Under the pieces are notes generated by a model. It worked only from the letters and a program-made list of their open reading frames with translations, ran no database searches and was not told the origin of the DNA. The position numbers and the translations under genes are program-made. A DNA stretch of 64,000 nt from Clostridia bacterium (GTDB taxonomy: Bacteria > Bacillota > Clostridia > Oscillospirales > CAG-272). The DNA lies in assembly GCA_017461385.1 (NCBI GenBank), contig JAFTXZ010000011.1, forward strand, positions 80,183-144,182, written 5' to 3'. Positions 1-7,840 of the stretch are shown here, one piece after another (within the stretch, counting starts at the first letter, position 1; every line of letters starts with the position of its first letter).

Positions 1-1222
1 TAGCCATGTGTAGGTGGCAAACACCAATCTCAAGGCTTCTTGCAGACTTTAACAAGCACTCCTCTAGATTAGAGCCAATGCCCATACACTCACCGGTTGC
101 CTTCATCTGTGTACCAAGCTTGTTTGGAACAGTTGTAAATTTATCAAATGGGAAGCGAGGGAACTTAGCAACGATATAGTCGAGATAAGGCTCAAAGGAA
201 GCCTTTGTTCCAGCAACCTCAATTTCATCAAGAGTCATACCGAGAGCAACCTTTGCAGTAACTCTTGCAATTGGATATCCACTGGCCTTTGAAGCAAGGG
301 CAGAGGAACGGGAAACTCTTGGGTTAACCTCAATTAGGTAATACTCGCTTGTTTCTGGATTGAGAGCAAATTGAACGTTACAGCCACCGGAAATCTTCAA
401 GGCTCTGATTAGCTTGATAGCACTATCGTTAAGCATCTTTAGGTCATGGTCGTTAAGTGTTAGGATAGGAGCAACAACAAGGGAGTCGCCTGTGTGAACA
501 CCAACAGGGTCAATGTTTTCCATACCGCAAATGGTGATTGCATTGTCCTCGCCGTCACGCATAACCTCAAATTCAATTTCCTTGTAGCCCTTAACGCTCT
601 TTTCTACAAGCACCTGATGAACAGGGGAAGCAGCCAAAGCGCCCTCAGCAAGCTCAACGTACTCCTCCATATTGTACGCAAAGCCACCGCCTGTACCACC
701 AAGGGTAAATGCAGGACGCAAAACAACAGGGAAGCCAATCTTTTCGATAGCCTTCATTGCCTCGTCCATATTGTTAGCAATCTCGGAAGGAATTACAGGC
801 TCACCAATTTCCTGACAAAGCTCCTTAAATAGCTCTCTGTCCTCAGCTCTTTCAATACTCTTAGAGCTTGTACCAAGTAGCTCAACGCCGTTTTCCTTCA
901 AAATGCCCTTCTTTTCCAGTTGCATAGCAAGGTTAAGACCAGTCTGTCCACCGATACCGGGAACGATTGCATCTGGACGCTCATGACGAATAATCTTTGC
1001 TACGTATTCAAGTGTAAGAGGCTCCATATAAACCTTATCAGCGATAACTGTATCGGTCATAATTGTAGCAGGGTTAGAGTTTACAAGAATAACCTCGTAG
1101 CCCTCCTCCTTAAGTGCAAGACAAGCCTGTGTGCCTGCATAGTCGAACTCAGCGGCCTGACCGATAACGATAGGACCTGAGCCGATAATCATAACTCTTT
1201 TGATGTCTGTTCTTTTTGCCAT
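1..1222 (-). CDS. carB: Carbamoyl-phosphate synthase large subunit, N-terminal part (cut by window edge)
   Basis: Makes carbamoyl phosphate from bicarbonate, ATP and ammonia supplied by the small subunit, for pyrimidine and arginine synthesis in the cytoplasm. The minus strand is open from the window edge to an ATG at 1222 preceded by GAGGAG. The product begins [20 protein letters not shown] and continues with the family hallmark [20 protein letters not shown]. The ATP-grasp region follows, with [10 protein letters not shown] and an [16 protein letters not shown] segment. About 407 residues are visible of roughly 1060 usual, so the second half of the protein lies outside the window. It starts 23 nt after pyrC ends and shares its transcript, so it should fall under the same PyrR-type attenuator. 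Identity is clear from sequence. Confidence 0.96.
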   Translation of the reverse strand, partial: MAKRTDIKRVMIIGSGPIVIGQAAEFDYAGTQACLALKEEGYEVILVNSNPATIMTDTVIADKVYMEPLTLEYVAKIIRHERPDAIVPGIGGQTGLNLAMQLEKKGILKENGVELLGTSSKSIERAEDRELFKELCQEIGEPVIPSEIANNMDEAMKAIEKIGFPVVLRPAFTLGGTGGGFAYNMEEYVELAEGALAASPVHQVLVEKSVKGYKEIEFEVMRDGEDNAITICGMENIDPVGVHTGDSLVVAPILTLNDHDLKMLNDSAIKLIRALKISGGCNVQFALNPETSEYYLIEVNPRVSRSSALASKASGYPIARVTAKVALGMTLDEIEVAGTKASFEPYLDYIVAKFPRFPFDKFTTVPNKLGTQMKATGECMGIGSNLEECLLKSARSLEIGVCHLHMA

Positions 1223-1245
1223 TTTACTTCTCCTCAATTTATATC

Positions 1246-2445
1246 TTAATTTTCAAACGTAATTAATTTTCCGTCCTTGACGGTGCCTAAGCATTTACCG
1301 TAAAGCTCACAGCCCTCAAAGGGAGTAGCCCTACCCATTGACCTAAACCTCTGTGGGTCAACGGTGTATTTTGCACCTAGGTCAAATACTGTAAAGGAAT
1401 TACCAAGCTCAATACCAAATCTTGCACGTGGATTGTAGCACATTAAATCAAGTAGCCTGTCCATTGTAATAACGCCTGTTTTAACAAGGTGAGTGTACAT
1501 TACTGAAAAGGCAGTTTCAAGCCCTACAACACCCATATTGCTTCCTGCAAGCCCCTTGGACTTTTCCTCGGCGCTGTGTGGTGCGTGGTCAGTAGCTATC
1601 ATATCAATGGTGCCGTCCCTTATACCCTCAATAAGTGCAAGCCTGTCAGCCTCGCTTCTTATAGGAGGATTCATCTTGAATCGACCCTCGTCCTTTAGGT
1701 CCATATCATTAAATACCAGATAGTGAGGCGCAGTTTCGCAGGTTATATCGACTCCGTCACGCTTCGCCTGTCTTATCAGCTCAACGCTTTCCTTAGTGGA
1801 AATGTGGCAAACGTGGTATTTACAGCCTGTTTTCTTAGCAAGCTCAATATCTCTTTTGATTTGTCCCCATTCACTCTCGCTACAAATACCCTTCATTCCG
1901 TGTATTCTTGCAAACTCTCCGTCGTGAATGTAGCCACCCTTAAGTAGGTCGTTTATTTCGCAGTGAGCGACTATAATCTTGCCAAGCGCCTTGGCTTTTC
2001 TCATAGCGCACTCCATCATCTCATCACTCTGCACACCTCGTCCATCGTCAGAGTAGGCAATGCATAAATCTCTCATGCCCTCAAGGTCGGAAAGACATTC
2101 GCCCCTTTGCCCAACGGTTATAGAGCCATAAGGGTAAACGCCGATTTTTGCGTCCCTTTCGATAATATCAAGCTGAGCCTTAAGCGATTCCACAGAATCA
2201 GGCACAGGATTCAGGTTAGGCATAGTGCAAACGTCTGTGTAGCCACCGTTAGCCCCAGCCTCAGAGCCTGTCTTAATGGTCTCTTTATAAGAAAAACCCG
2301 GCTCTCTGAAGTGAACGTGCACATCACAAAATCCGGGTAGAATAGCTATATTATCAATGGAAAGAGGGGAATTTGAAAAAGAAGTGCCCTTCAAAACAGC
2401 ACCAACAAGCTTTTCATCAACTGTAAATCTTGTAAATTGTTTCAT
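1246..2445 (-). CDS. pyrC: Dihydroorotase
   Basis: Catalyses ring closure of carbamoyl aspartate to dihydroorotate in de novo pyrimidine synthesis. The 399-residue protein has the amidohydrolase metal site HVHFREPG at about residues 43-50, later metal-ligand histidines in IVAHCEI and KYHVCHIST, and the catalytic aspartate segment [10 protein letters not shown] chose ATG 2445 because AAGGAGAT lies 6-7 nt upstream and the amidohydrolase N-terminus follows directly. The in-frame ATG at 2472 would add nine residues across the ribosome binding site. It is first in a pyrC-carB operon reading left. The leader of about 165 nt contains a PyrR-like attenuator, so expression probably falls when UMP is high. 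Confidence 0.95.
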   Translation of the reverse strand: MKQFTRFTVDEKLVGAVLKGTSFSNSPLSIDNIAILPGFCDVHVHFREPGFSYKETIKTGSEAGANGGYTDVCTMPNLNPVPDSVESLKAQLDIIERDAKIGVYPYGSITVGQRGECLSDLEGMRDLCIAYSDDGRGVQSDEMMECAMRKAKALGKIIVAHCEINDLLKGGYIHDGEFARIHGMKGICSESEWGQIKRDIELAKKTGCKYHVCHISTKESVELIRQAKRDGVDITCETAPHYLVFNDMDLKDEGRFKMNPPIRSEADRLALIEGIRDGTIDMIATDHAPHSAEEKSKGLAGSNMGVVGLETAFSVMYTHLVKTGVITMDRLLDLMCYNPRARFGIELGNSFTVFDLGAKYTVDPQRFRSMGRATPFEGCELYGKCLGTVKDGKLITFEN

Positions 2446-2486
2446 TTTCCGTATCTCCTTATATTTTTTCAATCCTTAAAAATGCA

Positions 2487-2515
2487 ATAAAAAAATCTTG
2501 TCCCACGACAAGATT
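2487..2515 (-). terminator. Attenuator terminator in the pyrC leader
   Basis: On the minus strand a 9-bp stem (AATCTTGTC with GACAAGATT reading toward pyrC, 4-nt loop) is followed by a run of T. It lies upstream of the pyrC start, so it would stop transcription before the gene. Its 5' arm can instead pair with a second CGACAAGATT copy further upstream in the leader. Confidence 0.8.
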
Positions 2516-2610
2516 CGCAAAACCCCTAGGCGCAATAGACCCAAAAATAGCAGGGCAAAAAATATCACAAATCTTGTCGATATCTCTGTATCGACCTTAA
2601 AGATCGTTAA
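2494..2610 (-). promoter_or_regulatory. PyrR-type transcription attenuator of pyrC-carB
   Basis: Seen directly, in RNA order. First comes a hairpin at 2605-2570: lower stem GATCTT/AAGATT (one GU pair), 5' internal bulge TAAG, upper stem GTCGATA/TATCGAC and hexaloop CAGAGA. Then comes a terminator whose 5' arm AATCTTGTCG is complementary to the CGACAAGATT that forms the 3' side of the first hairpin. This allows three alternative structures: anti-antiterminator, antiterminator and terminator. A CNGNGA hexaloop above a purine-rich 5' bulge is the established PyrR binding-loop pattern. Inference: UMP-bound PyrR stabilises the first hairpin, the terminator forms and pyrC-carB is shut off. No pyrR gene lies in the window. 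Confidence 0.8.
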
Positions 2611-2611
2611 T

Positions 2612-2640
2612 ATTATAGCAAAAACATAGTCATTTGTCAA
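2612..2640 (-). promoter_or_regulatory. Promoter of pyrC-carB
   Basis: Minus strand TTGACA (2640-2635), 17-nt spacer, TATAAT (2617-2612): both hexamers match consensus exactly. It would start RNA just before the attenuator hairpin. Confidence 0.85.
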
Positions 2641-2684
2641 TATGATTTTTCAAAGTTTTCATAAAATATATATGTGCGTGTAGA

Positions 2685-2713
2685 TTGACAACAACCTTGA
2701 CTTATGATAAAAT
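2685..2713 (+). promoter_or_regulatory. Promoter of the MORN gene pair
   Basis: TTGACA at 2685, 17-nt spacer, TAAAAT at 2708, about 30 nt upstream of the first MORN gene. Confidence 0.75.
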
Positions 2714-2743
2714 AAGCGTAGACTGACGCAGAGGGGGAGAAAA

Positions 2744-4615
2744 ATGGCACAATATCAAAGAAAAATCTTTCCCAATGGAAGTGTGTACGTAGGGGAAATG
2801 GAAAACGGACAAATGCACGGCAATGGAACCCTCACTTATCTTGACGGCACCGTGCTAAAGGGCGAATTCAAATTTGACACCCCAAACGGATATATTGTAT
2901 GCACCTGGGCAGACGGCTCAGTGTTTAAGGGCGAATATCTTGATGGCGAGCCACAGGGCTTTGGGGAAATGGTAAGCTCTGACGGAACAAAATATAAGGG
3001 CAATTATAAGAACGGACTTTTTGACGGCTACGGAGAAATGTATTATCCAAACGGCGTTGTCTATAAGGGCTACTTTGACAGTGGAATTCCCTCCAGTGAC
3101 GGCTATCTTTTGCTGCCCGACGGCAGACGCATAAGCGGTGGCTCTGGCAAAAGCTGTATCACCTATGAGGACGGTAGCGTTTATGAGGGTGAGGTTAAAA
3201 ACGGCAAGGCAAATGGCTTTGGAGTTTTGGAATCACCAAACGGCTCCTTATATGAGGGTAAATTTGTAGACGATAAAAAATGCGGTAAGGGTAAGCTTAC
3301 TTATCAGCAGGGTGAAAGCCACGAGGGAGAGTTCAAGGACGACAAGCTAAACGGCTATGGAGTCAGTTATTTCTCAAACGGTGATAAATACGAGGGCTTC
3401 TTCAAGAATGATAAAAAGCACGGGTACGGAAAATATACCTATAAGTCAGGTGCCTCTTACGAGGGAAGCTATAACGAGGGCGTTAAGCACGGCTTCGGAG
3501 TAGAGATCTACAACGACGGAGAAAAATACGTGGGCTATTTCGCAAACGGCGAAAAGGACGGCTTCGGTCAATATTTTGGAAGACTAAGCACCTATACAGG
3601 CGCCTACCACGCAGGCAGACGAGAGGGCTTTGGAAGAATAGAATACGCAAGGGGAGATCGCTTTGAGGGCGAGTTTCTCGGTGGAGTCAAGCACGGCTAT
3701 GGTGAGGCGTATTTTGCAAATGGCTGTTACCATAAGGGCGAGTACAGAAACGGACTTCCAAATGGAATTGGCGAGGAATATTTTCCAAAGGGTGGCACCT
3801 ACCACGGTCAATATAAGGATGGCAAGCGACAGGGCTACGGCACCTTTAGCTACGTTACAGGCACGTTTTACGAGGGAGACTTCGTTGACAACCATTGGAA
3901 CGGCAAGGGTAAGATAAGATACAAAAGCGGAGCTACCTATGAGGGTGAGCTAAAGGACGACCTGTATCACGGCTATGGAAAATACACAAGCCCCAAGGGT
4001 GATATTTTTGAGGGCTGGTATGAGGAAGGCAAGCGACAGGGACACGGCAAGGAAATCTTTGCAGACGGTGGAAGCTTTGAGGGGGAATTCGCGGATGACC
4101 GACGCAGTGGCTTTGGCATCTATAAATACTCAAGCGGATCGGTGCACGTAGGCGAATACAAGAGAGGCTTACGACACGGTAAGGGAAAAATCACGTTTCC
4201 TGACGGCGCTTATTATGAGGGCGACTTTGAATTTGACTTCTACGAGGGCAAGGGAGCTTTTCGTTACTCAAATGGAAATACCTACGAGGGAGATTTTTCA
4301 AAAAATCAACGTAACGGCTATGGCAAGGCCACCTATGCAGACGGAAGCACCTACGAGGGCGAATATAAAAATGATAAATGCCACGGCTTTGGCAAATATA
4401 CCTACGGAGAGGGCGCCTATTACGAGGGCGAGTACAAGGACGGAGAGCGCTGTGGCACTGGTAAGCAAAGGCTCTTAAACGGCGATTATTACGAGGGTGA
4501 ATTTAAGCACAATCGCTTTGATGGCTATGGAAAATTTATTTATAAGGAAACAGGCAAGGTGCTGGACGGCTTTTGGATGCTGGGCAAGTATCTTGGCGAT
4601 AAAAAGGGAGAATAG
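2744..4615 (+). CDS. Large MORN-repeat protein
   Basis: A 623-residue protein made almost wholly of MORN repeats, roughly 25-27 units of about 23 residues. The recurring pattern is YEGEF-x-GxxHGxGxxxYxxG. There is no signal peptide, membrane segment or added enzymatic domain, so it is predicted to be cytoplasmic. MORN arrays form elongated beta-hairpin rods that act as scaffolds or bind lipids and proteins in eukaryotes; the bacterial function is largely unknown. The start at ATG 2744 follows GAGGGGGAG. The stop is 2 nt before a second MORN gene, so the two are co-transcribed. The family assignment is certain but the role is not. Confidence 0.9.
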   Translation: MAQYQRKIFPNGSVYVGEMENGQMHGNGTLTYLDGTVLKGEFKFDTPNGYIVCTWADGSVFKGEYLDGEPQGFGEMVSSDGTKYKGNYKNGLFDGYGEMYYPNGVVYKGYFDSGIPSSDGYLLLPDGRRISGGSGKSCITYEDGSVYEGEVKNGKANGFGVLESPNGSLYEGKFVDDKKCGKGKLTYQQGESHEGEFKDDKLNGYGVSYFSNGDKYEGFFKNDKKHGYGKYTYKSGASYEGSYNEGVKHGFGVEIYNDGEKYVGYFANGEKDGFGQYFGRLSTYTGAYHAGRREGFGRIEYARGDRFEGEFLGGVKHGYGEAYFANGCYHKGEYRNGLPNGIGEEYFPKGGTYHGQYKDGKRQGYGTFSYVTGTFYEGDFVDNHWNGKGKIRYKSGATYEGELKDDLYHGYGKYTSPKGDIFEGWYEEGKRQGHGKEIFADGGSFEGEFADDRRSGFGIYKYSSGSVHVGEYKRGLRHGKGKITFPDGAYYEGDFEFDFYEGKGAFRYSNGNTYEGDFSKNQRNGYGKATYADGSTYEGEYKNDKCHGFGKYTYGEGAYYEGEYKDGERCGTGKQRLLNGDYYEGEFKHNRFDGYGKFIYKETGKVLDGFWMLGKYLGDKKGE

Positions 4616-4617
4616 AG

Positions 4618-5055
4618 ATGAAGGGCTACAATGAAAAAATAGAATATCCAAACGGCAATACCTATTGGGGAGATACCTTAAGGGGAATACCTGACGGAGA
4701 GGGGATTTTGTACGACGCCCAACAACGAGTAATATATGAGGGTCAATGGAAGAAGGGCGAATACCACGGAAACGGAATTTGCACTAATCTTGACGGAGAT
4801 ACCTACGAGGGCGAGTGGAAAAACGGACAAAGAAATGGCAGAGGAAGAATGAAGTATGCAAATGGAAGCCTCTACATTGGTGAGTTTAAGAATAATGTAA
4901 AATGTGGAAGTGGTATGCTGATTTACGCAAACGGCGATAGCTATGAGGGTGGCTTCAAAAACGATTTGCCAAATGGCATCGGAACTCTTTTGCGAGCAAA
5001 TGGCGGAGAGAAAAAGGGCGTATGGAAGGACGGCAAGCTAGCCCTTGGAAAGTAA
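4618..5055 (+). CDS. Small MORN-repeat protein
   Basis: A 145-residue protein of about six MORN repeats (for example YEGEWKNGQRNGRGRMKYANG), starting 2 nt after the larger MORN protein ends. The ribosome binding site AAGGGAG lies in the end of the upstream gene, so translation is probably coupled. No signal peptide is present. The same repeat register and neighbouring position suggest it arose by duplication, or works as a short partner of the large scaffold. No catalytic residues are visible and no function can be assigned. Confidence 0.85.
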   Translation: MKGYNEKIEYPNGNTYWGDTLRGIPDGEGILYDAQQRVIYEGQWKKGEYHGNGICTNLDGDTYEGEWKNGQRNGRGRMKYANGSLYIGEFKNNVKCGSGMLIYANGDSYEGGFKNDLPNGIGTLLRANGGEKKGVWKDGKLALGK

Positions 5056-5077
5056 TCCAATCAAGACCCAAAGCACA

Positions 5078-5215
5078 AAAAATCGGCAAGCCTTTTAACA
5101 CGGTAAGTCAAGCTTTTTTAGCACATAAGGTGAGCTTTTTAACACGGCAGGGCAAGCTTTTTAACACGGCAAAGGTAAGCTATTTTCCGTTTCAAACAAA
5201 GCAAGCAAGGCTAAA
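5078..5215 (+). repeat. Degenerate tandem repeat, four units of about 22 nt
   Basis: Four imperfect copies of a unit resembling CAAGCTTTTTAACACGGCA follow each other after the MORN genes, ending in TATTTTCCGTTTCAAACAAAG. A related single copy with the same 5' end (AATCGGCAAGC) and same 3' end (ATTTTCTATTTCAAACCAAG) lies at 42178-42258. The rest of 5056-5351 is AT-rich with no supported gene. Confidence 0.6.
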
Positions 5216-5351
5216 CGACAAACTATCACAAATTTGCTCAAAAAGTCGAAAAATTCACAATTTATTGTGCATTTTATCAAATCAAAGCTTAAAAATGCTG
5301 AATAAAACGAAATTTTTTGTGCAACAATATTAAAAAATTGTTGACATATCA

Positions 5352-5380
5352 TTGACAAATAATGGTAACTATGTTACAAT
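5352..5380 (+). promoter_or_regulatory. Promoter of the mgsA-like gene
   Basis: TTGACA at 5352, 17-nt spacer, TACAAT at 5375. Confidence 0.8.
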
Positions 5381-5416
5381 ATATAAGAAGCATTAAGCTA
5401 TTAGGGGGTGTTACTC

Positions 5417-5872
5417 TTGGAAATTGCAATCATTGCAGATGATACTAAAAAGGAGCTAATTACACAGTTCTGTATTGCGTACTGTGGTATTTTAAGTAAG
5501 CATTCTATTTGCGCCACAAGCACAACTGGCTCATATATTTCCGAAGCAACAGGCTTAAAGATAGAAAAGCTCTTGTCAGGTGAGCTTGGTGGAGAACAGC
5601 AAATCGCCTCAAGAATTTCCTTCGATGAAATTGATATTCTTTTCTACTTCCGTCCAACTACCCCACAAAACGACCTAATGTATAATAAGCACTATGCAGT
5701 TGAGCAGAATCTGCTTAGACTATGCGACGTGCACAACGTTTTGCTTGCAACAAACATTGCAACAGCAGAAACAATTGTAACAGCGCTTGAGCGTGGCGAC
5801 CTTGACTATCGTGAGATTATCAATCCTCGCTCTGAATACAACCTACGCAAGAAAAGAGAAAACAGATACTAA
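5417..5872 (+). CDS. mgsA: Methylglyoxal synthase family protein with altered active site
   Basis: The family converts dihydroxyacetone phosphate to methylglyoxal and phosphate. The 151-residue product aligns end to end with the family: MEIAIIADDTKKE start, phosphate-loop-like ATSTTGSYISEATG, SGELGGEQQ, EIDILFYF and LLRLCDVHNVLLATNIATAE. The family motif GGDQQ carries the catalytic aspartate (Asp71 in E. coli). Here it reads GGEQQ. The PHxPD segment holding the catalytic His and second Asp is replaced by NKHYAVE, where the His may be kept but the Asp is not. Activity may therefore differ. I place the start at TTG 5417, because AGGGGGTG ends 6 nt before it; the GTG at 5408 overlaps that site. 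It stands alone with its own promoter and terminator. Confidence 0.75.
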   Translation: MEIAIIADDTKKELITQFCIAYCGILSKHSICATSTTGSYISEATGLKIEKLLSGELGGEQQIASRISFDEIDILFYFRPTTPQNDLMYNKHYAVEQNLLRLCDVHNVLLATNIATAETIVTALERGDLDYREIINPRSEYNLRKKRENRY

Positions 5873-5910
5873 AAAACAGATATCAAAAACAGATATCAAA
5901 AACAGATATT
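5873..5910 (+). repeat. Short tandem repeat AAACAGATAT
   Basis: The last codons of the mgsA-like gene and the next 38 nt contain four copies of AACAGATAT or AACAGATATC in tandem, each about 11-12 nt apart. This looks like slippage at the gene end. Confidence 0.6.
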
Positions 5911-5917
5911 AAGACAA

Positions 5918-5946
5918 AAGTGCTTGGATAATCCAAGCACTTTTTT
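5918..5946 (+). terminator. Terminator of the mgsA-like gene
   Basis: AAGTGCTTGGA and TCCAAGCACTT form an 11-bp stem followed by six T. Confidence 0.85.
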
Positions 5947-6059
5947 ACATACAACGCCTAATTACAAGTTAATTTCCGTACACACTTCAAAGCATAAGCA
6001 CCTTGTATACAATTTGTTGAGCAATTTCTCATTTTTGTAGAGACAATTCTCAAAAAAGT

Positions 6060-6190
6060 CAACGCAGAGTCAACTCAGAGTAGTCAACCGTCAACTCAGA
6101 GTAGACAAAAGTAAACGGAAAGTAGTCAACCGTCAACTAAGAGTAGTCAATCGTCAACTAAAAGTAGTCAACCGTCAACTATTTGTTGAC
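6060..6190. repeat. Tandem GTCAACCGTCAACT repeat zone, copy 1
   Basis: Five to six imperfect units of about 19-24 nt built on AGTAGTCAACCGTCAACT(A/C)AGA, one carrying the variant ACAAAAGTAAACGGAA. A 60-nt stretch (6078-6137) recurs in inverted orientation at 25524-25583 with three mismatches. No unique spacers are present, so it is not a CRISPR array. 5947-6059 shows nothing else recognisable. Confidence 0.75.
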
Positions 6191-6233
6191 AAAATTGTGT
6201 TTTACACACTAATATTTCTGAAAAGCAAAAAAA

Positions 6234-6259
6234 CCAATGTACCAAAAATGGTACATTGG
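6234..6259. repeat. TGTACC palindrome, copy 1
   Basis: Perfect inverted repeat with arms CCAATGTACC and GGTACATTGG around AAAAAT, followed by a T-rich tail. The same core occurs at 25332, 25405 and 51316, and in degenerate form at 40175. Confidence 0.8.
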
Positions 6260-6354
6260 AGCCCTTTTTTTATAAAACTATATTGAGCCAAGCGCTTGTA
6301 TATCACCAATTTCAAAAACTGTGTATCATTGAGAAAGAGAATACAACTTATAGT

Positions 6355-6614
6355 GATGATATACACCTTCGGTGATGCCATACGCTTAAAGGCAATTCCA
6401 TACGCGCAAATGCGTGATGCATACCAAGCCTGTGGCTTGGATAAAAATCCGTCAAGGACGGAATGGAATCGATTGCAAAGCAATCGTATGGAATCACTAA
6501 CTCGGTAGTGTATGGAATCAAGCCACAGAGGATACTCCTTCGGCGATGCTATACGCATAAAGGCAATTCCATACACGCAAATGCGTGATGCCATACCAAG
6601 CCTGTGGCTTGAAT
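6355..6614. repeat. Array of short hairpins with an 80-nt internal duplication
   Basis: A string of small stem-loops (such as ACACCTTCGGTG, CGCGCAAATGCG, CCGTCAAGGACGG, CGATTGCAAAGCAATCG, CACTAACTCGGTAGTG) separated by AT-rich linkers like GATGCCATAC or ATGGAATC. The segment 6361-6441 is repeated nearly unchanged at 6532-6613. It lies just downstream of tRNA-Thr. Reading frames across it are low-complexity artefacts. Confidence 0.7.
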
Positions 6615-6616
6615 AA

Positions 6617-6647
6617 AAAAATCCAAGCCGTTCGACTTGGATTTTTT
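6617..6647 (-). terminator. Terminator of tRNA-Thr
   Basis: AAATCCAAG and CTTGGATTT arms, T-run on both sides, immediately after the tRNA 3' end on the minus strand; it could act in both directions. Confidence 0.8.
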
Positions 6648-6648
6648 T

Positions 6649-6724
6649 TGGAGCTACTAGCCAGAATCGAACTGGCGACCTCATCCTTACCAAGGATGTG
6701 CTCTACCAACTGAGCCATAGTAGC
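6649..6724 (-). tRNA. tRNA-Thr(GGT)
   Basis: A 76-nt cloverleaf on the minus strand: acceptor GCTACTA/TAGTAGC, D arm GGCTCAGTTGGTAGAGC, anticodon stem CATCC/GGATG with loop TTGGTAA (anticodon GGT), T arm with GTTCGATTC, discriminator T and encoded CCA. A consensus promoter lies just upstream and a terminator just downstream. Confidence 0.95.
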
Positions 6725-6736
6725 ATAGCGTAAGTT

Positions 6737-6765
6737 ATTATACACTACAAATGCTTGTTTGTCAA
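6737..6765 (-). promoter_or_regulatory. Promoter of tRNA-Thr
   Basis: Minus strand TTGACA (6765-6760), 17-nt spacer, TATAAT (6742-6737); exact consensus. Confidence 0.85.
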
Positions 6766-6808
6766 GACAAATTTCAAATTTATTATTAAGCAAAAAACAT
6801 AAAAATTA

Positions 6809-6837
6809 TTGAAATAAAATAGAAAACGTAGTAAAAT
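6809..6837 (+). promoter_or_regulatory. Promoter of the radical SAM gene
   Basis: TTGAAA at 6809, 17-nt spacer, TAAAAT at 6832. Confidence 0.7.
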
Positions 6838-6872
6838 ATAGTAGAGAAAAATAAGGCAAAAGGGGGGACGGC

Positions 6873-7838
6873 ATGTCGCAGGTTGATACTAATCCGTACA
6901 AATATTCAAGCACAAATAAAAGATACTACACCTACGACCACTTTTTGAAAACCACCTTTGGTGAAAAGTGCGCTAAGATAACCCTTGATTTAGGCTTTAC
7001 GTGTCCTAACATAGACGGTACAAGGGGCTATGGCGGATGCATCTATTGCTCTGGAGGAAGCTTTGCAAGACAGGTGGATAGCCTTAAGCCTCCTGCTGAG
7101 CAATATAAGGAAGGCATTGAAATAATGCGAAAAAAGTGGAAGCTGAATAAGTTTATTCCATATCTTCAGGCTTATACAAATTCATATACTACACCCGATA
7201 AATTTGCTAAAATACTTGAGGAAGTGTCTGATTTTGAAGGTGCGGTAATGGTTTCAATCGCCACCCGCGCCGACTGTCTAGAGGACGAAAAAATCCAAAC
7301 CTTAAACAAGCTTAGCGAAAAAATTCCCGTAACCGTGGAGCTGGGGCTTCAGACGAGCGACGACGCAGTTGCTAAGCTTATAAACAGATGCCACACCTAT
7401 GAGGAATTCGTGGACTGCTTCCAAAGAATAAGAAGGGGAGCGCCGAGGGTAAGAATATGCGTTCACATTATCAACGGCTTGCCCACCGAAAGCAAGGAAA
7501 ATATGAAAAACACTGCACGGAGTGTCGCATTTTTGCATCCGGATATAGTCAAAATTCACCTTTTGCACGTGCTTGAGGGCACGCCTCTTGCAAATATGTA
7601 TAAATCTGGCAAATACACCCCAATGGAAAGACAGGACTATATCAATACGGTTTGCGACCAAATCGAGCTTTTGCCCCCGGATACAGTCCTTGAAAGATTG
7701 ACGGGAGACGGAATTGACAGTGAGCTTTTGGCGCCCCTGTGGAGCAGAAAAAAGGTAACTATACTAAACGATATCGACAAGGAACTACTAAAAAGAAATA
7801 CTTACCAAGGTATTTACTATAAGCAGAAAGAGGAATGA
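6873..7838 (+). CDS. Radical SAM protein, YtqA/YhcC (TIGR01212) type
   Basis: A 321-residue cytoplasmic radical SAM protein. The iron-sulfur-binding cysteines are at about residues 44, 56 and 59 (CPNIDGTRGYGGCIYC). The C-X11-C-X2-C spacing, wider than the usual CX3CX2C, is typical of the YhcC/TIGR01212 family. Other family segments are present: KFIPYLQAYTNSYT, VELGLQTSDD, VCVHIINGLPTE-like VRICVHIINGLPTES and LERLTGDG near the C-terminus. The reaction of this family is not established. ATG 6873 follows AAGGGGGGA. The stop overlaps the region where the DUF4886 gene begins, so the two are translationally coupled. Confidence 0.9.
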   Translation: MSQVDTNPYKYSSTNKRYYTYDHFLKTTFGEKCAKITLDLGFTCPNIDGTRGYGGCIYCSGGSFARQVDSLKPPAEQYKEGIEIMRKKWKLNKFIPYLQAYTNSYTTPDKFAKILEEVSDFEGAVMVSIATRADCLEDEKIQTLNKLSEKIPVTVELGLQTSDDAVAKLINRCHTYEEFVDCFQRIRRGAPRVRICVHIINGLPTESKENMKNTARSVAFLHPDIVKIHLLHVLEGTPLANMYKSGKYTPMERQDYINTVCDQIELLPPDTVLERLTGDGIDSELLAPLWSRKKVTILNDIDKELLKRNTYQGIYYKQKEE

Positions 7839-7840
7839 AA

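Noticed and set aside
494-1180. Plus-strand open frames opposite carB
   Set aside because: They are antisense to a clearly coding carB frame, with no ribosome binding site and Cys/Asn-rich chance-like sequence.
5022-5333. 103-codon frame after the MORN genes
   Set aside because: It covers the tandem repeat and AT-rich spacer, starts inside the MORN gene and has no ribosome binding site.
6060-6190. Possible CRISPR array
   Set aside because: Units are adjacent and degenerate with no unique spacers, and no cas genes are in the window.
6202-6793. Two overlapping minus-strand open frames of 163 and 91 codons
   Set aside because: They run through tRNA-Thr, its terminator and the hairpin array; the repeated peptide pieces come from the duplicated DNA, and no ribosome binding site fits.
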